DNA from: Setoptus koraiensis
Lineage: Eukaryota > Arthropoda
Assembly (NCBI GenBank): GCA_048013815.1
Contig: CM106586.1
Location: forward strand, 682,001 to 746,000
DNA: 64,000 nucleotides
Direction of reading: 5' to 3'
Under the pieces are notes generated by a model. The model had not been told where the DNA came from. It did not search any database and saw nothing but the letters and a program-made list of their open reading frames with translations. This document shows positions 54,232-63,885 of this stretch, one piece after another. Numbering within the stretch: position 1 is the stretch's first letter; each line of letters begins with the position of its first letter. Both the position numbers and the translations under genes were made by a program.

Positions 54232-54950
54232 GGTTGTTGTAGCGATTAGTACCCTGCCCCGATTTCGATGAAGCTTATGGTACGGGTACATATTGACCTC
54301 AATGAACCGGAAAAGTGGGTCGGGATGTGCGGAAACTTCTGGTTCCGGTTTCACATGAAGTTCGAGCTGGAGGTCCGAAACTCACCAGAGAGACCAACCA
54401 CGCTGATGACGATGGCATAATTTTCAGCTCTGTGCGACTTCCGGTTTTTCAGATGTAGAGATATATTTGGCGCAAGAAGAGCGGAAGTGGCAAATTTGGA
54501 GCTCCGCCTTGCTCAAGAATGAGTATGCGATGGGTCTGAGAACTCGGCCTGCGGCCTCGTATTCTGGAGGCCGTCACATCTCCGTCGTCGCTCCCGCGAC
54601 GACTTCGTGCGACGGGAACCCTTCGGATAGGGTTGATGAGCGCTTCGGGTATCGGGCTACGCCCTCTACCCTCCGCTCACATGACTGAAGTCCATACACG
54701 ACCGTTAGTAGAAGAATGGACTGTTCATCGTGAAACTGCACATCTAACTGTGAGAATCTCGAGAACTGGAAGTGGCGCAGGCTTTTGTGTTGAACGGTAC
54801 TGGCTTGCTAGCGCACGTATTTGGTCGAAATTCCGTCCCGTCACCGGCCTTGCAGCGGTTTCCACCGAATATCTCGTCAACCGGAAGTTGTTCGGACTTG
54901 GAATTTGCGGTATGCTCTTCCTTCGTGTTGATGAGCTATTTTCAACGAGT
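54232..54950 (+). mobile_element. Merlin-family MITE, right end truncated
   Basis: GGTTGTTGTAGCGATTAGTA at the left. The core is at 54560-54690 (GTA triloop, GGGA tetraloop). Then TGGCGCAGGCTTTTGTGTTG, and the uninterrupted site CGTATTTGGTCG that is occupied by the inner MITE in the 43-kb copy. Cut at about 54950. Confidence 0.75.
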
Positions 54951-54954
54951 CCGC

Positions 54955-55385
54955 AAAATATGACAGACTAGATCCAAGTTTTTCAAATTTCTACCATAGT
55001 TCGATGATCATGTCAACTGCCTGCATGCCGAAATTGGTGCAGTTCTAGCGGTCAATATTGCCACAATGAACAAATTTGCGAGACACAACAAGCTGGCAAT
55101 GGCGCACTATGTGTTATATCGCGCGACCTGTGTGCGGTATGCTATGCGAATGAGTCGTTTGGTCTGTTCAAAGCAGCTATAGAGTGTGACAAAATAGATC
55201 AAAATGTCTCAGATTTTCAATATAGCTAGATACACATGTTGACTGCTTGCGTACAAAATTTGGTTAATTTATGATACCCAATTTCGTCACAATTAATAAT
55301 TTTGCGAGACACAAAAAATCAGCAATGGCGTACTATGTGTTATATCGCGCATCATGCATGCATGTAGCTATAAATAACATACATA
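54955..55385 (-). repeat. 227-bp tandem repeat, inverted copies
   Basis: Inverted match to 40480-41168: ATATGACAGACTAGATCCAA, GCAATGGCGCACTATGTG, GCGCGACCTGTGTGCGGT. Confidence 0.75.
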
Positions 55386-55404
55386 CAGCCATGATGAATA
55401 TTCT

Positions 55405-55692
55405 GGATTGCTCAAAATAAGACGATCAACTCTTGAATATCTAAATATAACAGAGTCGAGGACATCAAATATAACGATCTGCCATTTTATTTTTGACAAT
55501 AAACATACGGTTAAGGAATTCATATTTAGAGGTAATGTATTCAGACCATTCTCTTCTGGTTTGACAGCTGCATTACCTCAGACGATGTTCAGTACGATTG
55601 GTGATGATAAATTCAAATTGTGCGGAGCTGTCAGTGAACTAACAAATTGTTTTGTGATTCAAATAATATGTAACAACTGGTATATCTTCTGA
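55405..55692 (+). CDS. Unrecognised reading frame
   Basis: A 94-codon open frame (MLKIRRSTLEYLNITESRTS; FRPFSSGLTAALPQTMFSTI; ending NCFVIQIICNNWYIF). Composition is protein-like with two N-x-T/S sites. No family recognised. It sits between a 227-bp array and a 193-bp array, so it may be a leftover of an interrupted gene. Confidence 0.25.
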   Translation, partial: GLLKIRRSTLEYLNITESRTSNITICHFIFDNKHTVKEFIFRGNVFRPFSSGLTAALPQTMFSTIGDDKFKLCGAVSELTNCFVIQIICNNWYIF

Positions 55693-55739
55693 TCGATCTT
55701 TCGCGCAACACTCATGTTGATAAATGTGTCATTTTCTAT

Positions 55740-56460
55740 GCGTTTCATTGTACTAAATCTGTCTAGTTTTTGCACTCCCAACTTCCCCAGTGCTAAATTC
55801 AATTTGTAAACAGCTAGTATTATCGCATGCTAATTTTTACTAGTTAGCGTCTCAGCCTTCACTGTATAATTTATTTCTAAAAACTCCGCCTCCCAGCCTT
55901 ACGTGTGCTAGATTTTAAGAGTCAACATTTTAGCGTTCCATTGTGCTAAATCTGTCTAGTTTTTGCACTCCCAACTTCCCCAGTGCTAAATTCAATTTGT
56001 AAACAGCTAGTATTATCGCATGCTAATTTTTACTAGTTAGCGTCTCAGCCTTCACTGTATAATTTATTTCTAAAAACTCCGCCTCCCAGCCTTACGTGTG
56101 CTAGATTTTAAGAGTCAACATTTTAGCGTTCCATTGTGCTAAATCTGTCTAGTTTTTGCACTCCTAACTTCTCCAGTGCTAAATTCAATTTGTAAACAGC
56201 TAGTATTATCGCATGCTAATTTTTACTAGTTAGCGTCTCAGCCTTCACTGTATAATTTATTTCTAAAAACTCCGCCTCCTAGCTTTCTCTGCACTAACAA
56301 ACTAGATAGATTCACAACAATGAAGCCTACAAAATGCTCACCAACGCCTCCGCTGTGCTAATTTTTTCTAGAAGGAGAAAAGCACTGATTTGTTCTGTCA
56401 CGTGAATAAACGTAGTCATAATCACCACCCCAATAGCTACTTAATTAAAATTAAGCGCTA
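55740..56460 (-). mobile_element. Helentron-like element with 193-bp tandem array (3 copies)
   Basis: CTAAATCTGTCTAG landmarks at 55753, 55946 and 56139 give an exact 193-bp period. The array leads to TGTCACGTGAATAAACGTAG and the inverted 5' end at 56460. A unit junction here (55906-55931) is the unoccupied version of the insertion site used by the element at 39023-40375. Confidence 0.82.
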
Positions 56461-57110
56461 AAAATCAGCGGCTGTTATGTCATCATCTCTCGTGCTCTCT
56501 ATTTCTTCGGTATCTCTGTAACAATTGAATTCAGCGGCAGTCTCGAAGAAGTCTTCATCAAGTTCGTCAGGTATGGTTGAAGTCGATAACATCAAAGCAA
56601 GTTGGTCACTTGAACCAGATGTTTCGGCTTTTGCTTGGGAGGATGCAGATGAATCAGATGGAAGTAGTTGGTGGGTTTGGTTTGTCTCGACACTGCGCTT
56701 CGATGAATTGTGCACCTTTATCTTGGCCAACTCTTGCTTAACGTCATGGCTCAAACGGTTTCTCAGCGGACGTTGTATGTCTTTTAAGACAGAAAACAAA
56801 CGTTCCACGTTCGAAGACGAAGATTTTAATGACATTAGTCTTATGGCGTTTTTTTCAATACCGAGACACCCGATAGTTCTCTCCAATATTTAAATGGGTC
56901 GTCGCATACGACACCATCATCTAGATCGAAGCGACCGATCCTGAAAACATCGAATCCGTTATGCATCGCCTTACACGATTCGACTGACATACCCATGGCA
57001 AGCGCAACGTAAGTCAAGGCTTCAATACCATAGATAATTCCTTTGATAGAAACTCGCGTCTATACCGTGGATCCAGCATGTAAGCTGCTAGGTATATCGG
57101 GTCCGAATTC
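56461..57110 (-). pseudogene. hAT transposase, C-terminal part
   Basis: The minus strand carries DPIYLAAYMLDPRYRREFLS (about 57108-57050), then, after a change of frame, VVCDDPFKYWRELSG, and the hAT dimerisation signature SSSNVERLFSVLKDIQRPLR, NRLSHDVKQELAKIKVHNSS followed by an acidic tail ending RDDDITAADF. Typical of the last third of hAT transposases. At least one frameshift and one in-frame stop (TGA after VLKP) make it non-functional. The N-terminal two thirds are not adjacent. The C-terminal end is cut at the Helentron-like terminus at 56460. Whether it belonged to the same gene as the opposite-strand hAT piece at 58318-59661 is unclear. Confidence 0.78.
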
Positions 57111-57388
57111 AATTAATAATAATAATAAAATAAACTATATTCATGTATGACAGACTAGTTTGATTCTGGAGACCCTTAATGCAAGTGGTCCTATCTAGAG
57201 GAAGCAAGCACTGTTTCATACACGATCTATGCAAGTTTAATCAATTTTCTGTTTCTAGTATTGACGCTATGGGCCATTCTGGATCATGTGAGCTCATACA
57301 ATGTATGTGATATCTGATCAGATATGCCCATACAGTACGTGGAATTTCTGAAACTGTTCTCACCAGGATAAATTCTTGAAACTTTAGA
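57111..57388 (-). repeat. Repeat E end and a diverged 157-bp unit, inverted
   Basis: GTTTGATTCTGGAGACCCTT (repeat E start, inverted) then TCAATTTTCTGTTTCTAGTA and TTCTCACCAGGATAAATTCT. Confidence 0.65.
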
Positions 57389-57456
57389 TTGGACCAACAA
57401 GCATTTTGTGGATCACCGAAATGATCAAGGCATGATAGTACGAAAGTGCAGGGCGC
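57389..57456 (+). pseudogene. hAT transposase BED finger, left part
   Basis: WTNKHFVDHRNDQGMIVRKC reads in frame up to the target duplication CAGGGCGC of the Merlin MITE. Past the MITE the same frame continues (ALHCTKMYAKTTGTNPLRLH), giving a BED-type zinc finger with two Cys and a His pair. The MITE therefore landed inside the hAT coding region. Confidence 0.6.
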
Positions 57457-58317
57457 GGGTGTTCTAGCGAATAGTGCCACACTCAGATTTCAACCAAACT
57501 TCACACATGGGCCCCGAAAGGCCCCCAAACAACGGATTCGCTAGTCCGGAAGTGCGGAAACTCCCGGTTCCGGTTTTACACAAACTTCAAGCTAGAGCCA
57601 TGAAACTTGATTAACAGCAGGATGCGGACGTGCTGAGTATAACGGAGTTTGTTTCATCTGTGTGCGGCTTCCGGTTCAAGAGATATTCAGGAAAAACCGC
57701 GTGGGTATTCACCTCGGAACGAAGCATCCGCGCGCACGAGTACATACGTGCGCCAATTCATCCCGGTATCTCTCCGATTCTTGATGATACGCATCATTGT
57801 GATGAATTCAGTTTCTATCGTCGCATTTCTTCAACCAAGAATTTTCCATGGTTTGCAGTCACGTGAGCGGAGGGTAGAGGGCGTAGCCCGATACCCGAAG
57901 CGCTCATCAACCCTACCCGAAGGGTTCCCGTCGCACGCAGTCGTCGCGGGAGCGACGACGGAGATGTGACGGCCTCTAAATTACGAGGCCGCAGGCCGAG
58001 TTCTCAGACCCATCGCAGGCTCATCCCCGAGTGCAGCGAAGCTGAAATTCGTCATTGGTTCGGTCTTCCGAACCAATAAATATGCCGATATTTCGAGAAC
58101 CGGAAGTCACACCCAGCTGAAAATTATGCCATCGTGCTTAGCGTCTTTTGGAACGCTATTATGGTGAGTTTTAGACCTCTAGCTCTAACTTGAGGTAAAA
58201 CCGGAACCGGAAGTTTCCGCACTTTCGGACCACTTTTTTCGTTCTTTTGAGGTCAAGATGAAACTATACCGGAAGTTTCATCAGAATCTGGGTGTGGCAC
58301 TATTCGCTAGAACAACC
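57457..58317 (-). mobile_element. Merlin-family MITE, complete, 861 bp, perfect 8-bp duplication
   Basis: Ends GGGTGTTCTAGCGAATAGTG and CACTATTCGCTAGAACAACC. Flanked by CAGGGCGC on both sides (57449-57456 and 58318-58325). It is inverted relative to its sister at 43776-44635. The best readable core is here: rod hairpin 57864-57906 and GNRA hairpin 57940-57959. It interrupts the hAT BED finger. Confidence 0.9.
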
Positions 58318-59661
58318 CAGGGCGCTCCATTGCACTAAAATGTATGCGAAAACAACGGGCACCAACCCTTTGAGACTCCATTGGCACAGATGTCACAACG
58401 AGCATGATTTGAGAGAAACATTATTCATGTTCGACGACGATATAATTCAAGACAGGCTCATCAAGTTCATCGTGAAGGAGCGCCTACCTTAATGTCTCGT
58501 CGAATCGTCTACTTTCATAGAATTTTGCAAATGTTTAAATACGAAGATCAAGCTTATCGACCGTAAGAAGGTTTCATCTATGATCAATAGCAACCGCCTG
58601 AAGTTGTAATGTATGGTCATAGAAAAACTGAAGGATGCAACCGCAATCGCTTTGACTTTTGATATTTGGCCAGCACGCAAATGTGTGAAAGGTTTTGCGT
58701 GCGTGACGGCTCATTTCTTTGATGAAAATCTGGAAATGTGTGAAGTTCTTCTAGATTTTCGTCATCTCCCTCATCCGCACTCTCCAATACCTATTTGCAA
58801 CTAACTTGTGAGTGTTATCCAGGAATTCAAAATAGAGAAAAAGATTGTATCTATTACGACGGACAATGCCGCCGTGAACGTGTCTGCGATTGAACAAGTG
58901 GAAGCAAGAATTAAAATAATCTCTAATTTCAAGGCTAACGGATACCACGTCCGTTGCTTCGTACACACAATTAATTTGGGTGTGCAAGGTGCTCTAAAAG
59001 TATTCAAAAAGAGTTTCAAAGCTGTGAAAGAACTCGTTGACGCTGTGAATGGCTCAACTTCTCGTTGGGAGAAGTTCAAATTGATACAGAAGAGAAGGAT
59101 GGACGAAGGTGTTCTGAAGATTAAAACGCCCATGCGACTCATTTCTGATTCTGACACCAGATAGAATTCGACTTTTTTGCTGATCGAAAGAGTTGTGTTA
59201 TTGCGTTGCGCTGTGGAACAAGCTTTGACAAGCATGCCAGAGTTGCGAAATTGCGCTCTAGTAGAATGGCTCGCGCTAGATAACCTTTGTGCTTTTCTTA
59301 AGCCATTCAACGAGGCAACTATAAGGATTTCCGGTTCAAAGTACTCTACAATCGCTCTTGTGACACGCTTGGTGCCGAGGCTGCAAATGCATTCGAGTAC
59401 AATTTGGCTCGACACGAACGTGGAAAGAGCAGCGAAGGCATTCAGAGACGAAATTGCTGCATACAAGACAAATCTGATAACCGATATAAGTTTGATCGCA
59501 TCTGTTCTTGACCCGCGGCTGAAACTGAGAGGGTTCGATGATGACACAAAAATTTTAATTCGAGCAAAGCTGACCAATTTTCTGTATGAAGATGTATCCA
59601 GCCAAGATGCAAGCTCACAGAGCATCAATGCTGCCGAATCACGGCCAAAAGTTTCGATTTT
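58318..59661 (+). pseudogene. hAT transposase, main part
   Basis: BED finger end (LRLHWHRCHNEH), then the catalytic region start (AIALTFDIWPARKCVKGFAC), the hAT motif KIVSITTDNAAVNVSA, VRCFVHTINLGVQGALKVF, and the middle domain (STIALVTRLVPRLQMH; SLIASVLDPRLKLRGFDD). This is the normal order for ricesleeper-type hAT transposases. Four in-frame stops (after KERLP, NRLKL, PIPICN and SDTR) show it is dead. It is truncated at 59662 by a Helentron-like 5' end, so the dimerisation domain is missing. Confidence 0.82.
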
Positions 59662-60215
59662 TAGCGCTTAATTTTAATTAAGTAGCAACTCGGGTAGTGA
59701 TGATCGATACGTTTATTCACGTGACTATGTAATTAAGCGCTAATGATGTAGTGATGTTGGATCCTAAATGGAGGAGGCAATTCACACACAAGCTTACAAT
59801 TTTAAGTCACGCCCCCTCCTTAGCACACAGAAAGCTACAGCCTGAATGAGACTTAAGTCGCTCCACCTCCTTAGCACACAGTAAGCTTCAGCTCGATTGA
59901 GACTTAAGTCACTCCACCTCCTTAGCACACAGTGAGCTACAGCCTCAATGAGACTTAAGTCGCTACGCTCTCTAGCACACAGTAGGCTACACACTAGTTT
60001 GAGACTTAAGTAGCTCCGCTCCCTAATACACAGTGAGCTACAGACATGATCTAAATCTAAGTCTGCCACCTCATCATCACATTCTAGCTGTTCAGAATTT
60101 GTTTACATGTTGTTGCTTCACAGTCTCGTGTGTAGATAGCTGGCTCTGTAGCTTGTTTACATTCATGGTTCGAGTTTCACAATGAGACTAGAGATCATTT
60201 GTTGGTTGAGCACGA
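59662..60215 (+). mobile_element. Helentron-like 5' end fused to box-family interior
   Basis: A-type 5' end (TAGCGCTTAATTTTAATTAA, GTAGCAACTCGGGTAGTGAT, GTTTATTCACGTGACTATG). At 59733 it switches to TAAGCGCTAATGATGTAGTG, the box family beginning inside its own terminal palindrome. Boxes run to about 60200. Confidence 0.7.
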
Positions 60216-60226
60216 AGAAGGTTATT

Positions 60227-60449
60227 TCAATGATGGGAAATTTCGCAGCACCTTAGTCTAATTTGATCAATGGTTGATAATCCATTCTCGTTTATAACAT
60301 AGCCAAGGTAAAGCATTTTTGTTACACCAAATGCACATTTAGTTGGTTGGACCTCTAATCCTGCTCCTTTAAGTCGATCAAATACCTGACGAAGATGTAA
60401 TAAATGTTGTTCGAAACTGGATGATATGATTGCAATATCATCTAGAAAA
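60227..60449 (-). pseudogene. Gypsy reverse transcriptase fossil, C-terminal piece
   Basis: VFLDDIAIISSSFEQHLLHL and LEVQPTKCAFGVTKMLYLGY, the catalytic LDD box and following motif of Ty3/Gypsy reverse transcriptase. A fossil piece ending at a Helentron-like insertion. Confidence 0.82.
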
Positions 60450-61350
60450 ACAAGTGATACTGATTCCATCAGTATCTCGAGCGCTTAATTTTTTGGATAG
60501 ACGAGTATCGTTGGAATATTGATGCGAGTATGTGACAACATGTCGGAGATAAACATCTATGCTTGTCAGATCAGAGTAGTCGAAAAGATGACAGAATAAA
60601 TAAAAGTTCTCCAAATTTCTATCGCAGCATGCTACACATGTTGATTGCTTGCGTACAAAATTGAGTAAGATTCTAATGGTCAGTTTCGCCACAATGAGTA
60701 ATTTGGTTAGACACACCAATTAGTCAATGACGCACACTGTGTTATAGTGCATCAATTTCGAATTTCGAAGTTCGAATTGTGACCACCTAACTCCGACCAT
60801 CGAACACTGACCATCGAACATCGAACGAGCAGCTGAAACTATCATCAGAAAATCGAATTTTCAATTTCGAAGTTCAGATTGTTACCATCGAACTTCGAAT
60901 TGTTACCATCAAACTCTGACTAACGAACTTTGACCATCGGACTACGAACACTGAACCACAAACTCTGTACTAGCAGCTGTAACTCTTATCAGAAATTCGA
61001 ATTTTCAATTTCGAACTTCGAATTGTGACCATAGAACTCCGACCATCGAACGTCGAACGGGCAGATGGAACTGTCATCAGGAATTCGAATTTACAATTTC
61101 GAATTTTGATTTGTCACCACCGAACCCCTCACAAATTTGACCTAGTCAAATCTCCATAGGATTGCATGCGAAATATTGTCGAGTGAAGCGATAATAGACC
61201 AAGTCGAATCTACATAGCGATACATGTGTAATGTCTAGCAGGATTCTCACAAATTTGACTAAGTCAAACCTCCATAGGATTACATAGTCACGTGAATAAA
61301 CGTATCCATCATCACTACCCCAGTAGCTACTTAATTAAAATTAAGCGCTA
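60450..61350 (-). mobile_element. Complete Helentron-like element inside a Gypsy fossil
   Basis: 901 bp. In element orientation: TAGCGCTTAATTTTAATTAA at 61350, CACGTGACTATG, short TTCGAA array (60760-61130), tail module, hairpin and ACTTGT at 60450. Gypsy reverse transcriptase sequence lies on both sides in one orientation, so this is a clean insertion. Confidence 0.85.
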
Positions 61351-61364
61351 ATAAGTACTGATTT

Positions 61365-61826
61365 TCATTTTAAATCTTTCAAAACGCGATCCGTCATTCT
61401 TTGGAAGGTAGATGGTCCATTGCATACGCCGAATGGCATGTTTAGATACTCATAAATGCCGTCTTGAGTACAGAATGCAGTTTCTCCTATGTGTTCTTTG
61501 AACATAGGTATTTGTAAGTATCCTTGGGCTAGATCGATCGATGTAAAGATTTTCTTTCCACTTAAGGCATCGAATAATTGATCAGCCACCGGCTTAGGAT
61601 ACTCATCTTTTTTGGTAACTGCATTCAGTTTTCGATAATCAACTACGCATCTAATCTTGCCGTCCTTTTTTGGTATCATGAACATCGGTGATGCCCAATC
61701 CGAATTTGACTCTCGTATTATCTTAGCTTTGAGGAGTTTTTCAACTTGTTCATTCATGATCATCCTCTTTGGTAATGGAAGTGGAAAAGGATTTTGCTTA
61801 AATGGAATTTTGCCAAAATGGAACAA
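61365..61826 (-). pseudogene. Gypsy reverse transcriptase fossil, N-terminal piece
   Basis: IIRESNSDWASPMFMIPKKD, IRCVVDYRKLNAVTKKDEYP, FTSIDLAQGYLQIPM and LNMPFGVCNGPSTFQRMTDR, the standard motif series of Ty3/Gypsy reverse transcriptase. Well preserved, so relatively young, but incomplete and separated from the other piece by the Helentron-like insertion. Confidence 0.88.
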
Positions 61827-61995
61827 GAAGTGATAGAACAGATCATTAAGCCACTGGACATTCTCTCTGCCAGAGCTAAGACAGACCTGACATCAAAATC
61901 AGAGTCAGTTCAGTCTATGAAAAGAAGCATTCCAGAGGTTATCGGCAAAGTTGTCCGAAACTTACATTCACTCATGGAAGCTAACAAGCTTATGG
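61817..61995 (+). CDS. Short unrecognised frame
   Basis: MEQEVIEQIIKPLDILSARA ... LHSLMEANKLMDK, an amphipathic-helix-like segment of 59 residues ending at a Helentron-like 3' end. No family seen. It may be part of a larger interrupted protein. Confidence 0.25.
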
Positions 61996-62400
61996 ACAAG
62001 TGATACTGATTCCGTCAGTATCTCGAGCGCTTAATTTTTCGGATAGACGAGTATCGTTGGAATATGGATTCGAGTTTGTGACACCATGTCAGAAATGAAC
62101 ATCTATGCCTGTCAGATCAGAGTAGTCGGTCAACATGTGTATCACGTTGTGATAGGAATCTGAAGAACTTGTATTTATTATGTCATCTTTACGGCTACTC
62201 TGATTCGACAGGCATAGATGTTCAACTCCGACATGTTATCACATACTCGCATCTATATTTAAACGGTACTTGATCGCTATGATGCATCCGCATTTTCATG
62301 CAATATTTTATTTTCGAAAATCAGCCATATTTTCCAAGTTTGTCAAGATATAATTGCCAATTTTCACACACTAGATAGACATAGATGGAATGTTCGACAG
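61996..62400 (-). mobile_element. Helentron-like 3' part, truncated
   Basis: ACAAGTGATACTGATTCCG, hairpin, CGAGCGCTTAATTTTTCGG, tail module with the GACAGGCATAGATGTTCA inverted pair. Cut at about 62400 by a GC-rich island. Confidence 0.72.
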
Positions 62401-62403
62401 GGG

Positions 62404-62987
62404 GGGTTGTCGGTTCGAGCGAGGGTTGAGGGCGAAGCCCTCAACCCGAGGCGAGGCAAGCTCGCAAGGCCGAAGGCCGAGTCGGTAAAGATCGAAAGAG
62501 GGTCCAGTATAGATGGAAGGTTGAGTAACGAAGTAAATCAGTGAAAAGTGGGGACATATCCCTTTATTCTAATCTCATCATCTGTATCAGAGCCGCGAAT
62601 GGGTCGACCTCTCTTCTTGCACGCGCTAGGACTCTGTGGGTGGTCTCACTAACTGCGGGCGCAGTTTCACTCCGCGCCGCACTCAACGGTCACGCCTCTT
62701 CGGTTTGACTGCATTCTTCCTCTTTCCCGAGCTTCTGGGTATCATCTACCCTCGGCTCAGAGACGCGAGTTCCCTACCCGATGTCCGCGCAGGTGGGTAT
62801 CGCCGATTGAACCGTCAATATGCCCTCAAATACCCCGAAATACCCAGAATGCGGTACCCCGGGTATCTCGGTAACGAAGAATTTCCGCACTTCCGGAATA
62901 CCCATTTGGGTATCAGGGCACTATACCCCACCCAAAAATACCCAAAATACCTAAATTGGGCGTGGCTCCTATTCGATGGTACAACCC
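62404..62987 (-). mobile_element. Merlin D-type element inserted in a host gene
   Basis: On the minus strand it starts GGGTTGTACCATCGAATAGG, then AGGTATTTTGGGTATTTTTG and GCGGAAATTCTTCG, then the segment shared with 15460-15560 (GAAGAGGCGTGACC). It ends near a hairpin-rich GC island (62404-62490) holding GGGC-GAA-GCCC and GGCC-GAA-GGCC. The far terminus is not clean. Confidence 0.6.
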
Positions 62988-63177
62988 AATCATCGGTCGA
63001 GCCTGGTTCGACTTCATTTTTCAAGAACAATTCCTCGCTGTCATCCTCCGAATCCGAATCAAGTGTATGTGTTTCAACATGTGGTTCGCTCGGTGATCCA
63101 ACCCTCGATCCTATGGGCCTCGCCAGGGCCGAGGAGATGACCAATAATAAGGTCAGACTAGCGGCAAAGAGCTTCAT
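62815..63177 (-). CDS. Small secreted protein, 3' part replaced by a Merlin element
   Basis: The ATG at 63177 opens a classic signal peptide, MKLFAASLTLLLVISSALA, with a likely cut before RPIGSRVG. The mature part to about residue 63 is acidic and Ser-rich (LDSDSEDDSEELFLKNEVEP). Past 62988 the frame continues into the Merlin D-type element (residues about 64-120, FRYFGYFWVGYSALIPKWVF) and stops at 62815. The unique part therefore looks like a host-encoded secreted peptide or its first exon, and the C-terminus is transposon-derived. No donor site is evident before the junction. The family is not recognised. It may be a pseudogene or a chimeric gene. Confidence 0.6.
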   Translation of the reverse strand: MKLFAASLTLLLVISSALARPIGSRVGSPSEPHVETHTLDSDSEDDSEELFLKNEVEPGSTDDWVVPSNRSHAQFRYFGYFWVGYSALIPKWVFRKCGNSSLPRYPGYRILGISGYLRAY

Positions 63178-63310
63178 TGTTATGCAATTGTATTGTTATA
63201 AATGTACCGCTCTTGTGTTGTGTGAATTGTGGATGAACTTTTGACAGCGAGAGAGAGAGCGAACCACAGACTTTGACCTACAGTACACTGTAGAGGTCAC
63301 AGACTTTGAC

Positions 63311-63394
63311 AGCTTACTGTGATCGACTGCACTGTGATAGCTTACTGTAATCGACTGCACTGTGATAGCTCACTGTGATCGACCGCACTGTAAC
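63311..63394. repeat. 28-bp minisatellite, three copies
   Basis: AGCTTACTGTGATCGACTGC units at 63311, 63339 and 63367, upstream of the secreted-protein ATG on its 5' side. Confidence 0.85.
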
Positions 63395-63409
63395 ACCTAC
63401 CCTATACAT

Positions 63410-63520
63410 AGCTGGAGGGGCGAAAGCCCCCCTGAGGTCGGCGCAGTCGGCCCCAGGGGGGCTGTGAAAAACCGTGCCGGCGGAGGCGGCGAGCGGAGCG
63501 AGCCGCGCTATTTTTACCTG
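63410..63520. other. GC-rich hairpin island
   Basis: GGGGC-GAAA-GCCCC (63417-63430) and, at about 63489-63512, stem GCGGC/GCCGC, GA/GA, stem GC/GC with a GGA loop. Same design rule as the Merlin cores, but a different sequence. Confidence 0.6.
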
Positions 63521-63885
63521 CCACGCCCCTTTTTCCGCACCGGAAGCGGATACCCGACCGGACACGCCCCCTTTCTGATGCGTTCTTCAGGTTGACAGTA
63601 TGTACACACAGAGCCAGTCGCTCGCAGCGCCATCTGCCGGCGACTCTGTCGTCCTGCGCAGATGGCCGAAATTAACCAGAAAAACACCAGAATATTGCAA
63701 AAACGAAAAAAAAAATGGGTAAACGGTTACCCGGGTTCGACTCAGCTCCTCGAGATCTTCAAGAATAGACCCATTAGAAAAAAATCCGGGCGTTAAAGTC
63801 ACCTAGGCTACCTTGTTAAACACTCTGTGCGAGTGTAATCGATTTTGTGTTTCTAGTATCGGCGGTGTCGGTCATTTTTGGGGTG
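63521..63885. other. Unassigned sequence
   Basis: No gene recognised. A CGCCATCTGCCGGCG-type palindromic patch is near 63629, and a diverged 157-repeat-like TTTCTAGTATCGGCGGTGTC near 63850. Confidence 0.35.

Noticed and set aside
58801-59628. 275-codon minus-strand frame
   Set aside because: Antisense of the hAT transposase, whose motifs are unmistakable on the plus strand.
62404-62490. tRNA-like gene in the GC-rich island (GGTTCGA motif)
   Set aside because: No acceptor or anticodon arm; the sequence is a perfect 11-bp hairpin and GNA mini-hairpins.
62636-63244. 202-codon plus-strand frame
   Set aside because: Shadow of the Merlin D-type arm and of the antisense of the secreted-protein frame; no domain.
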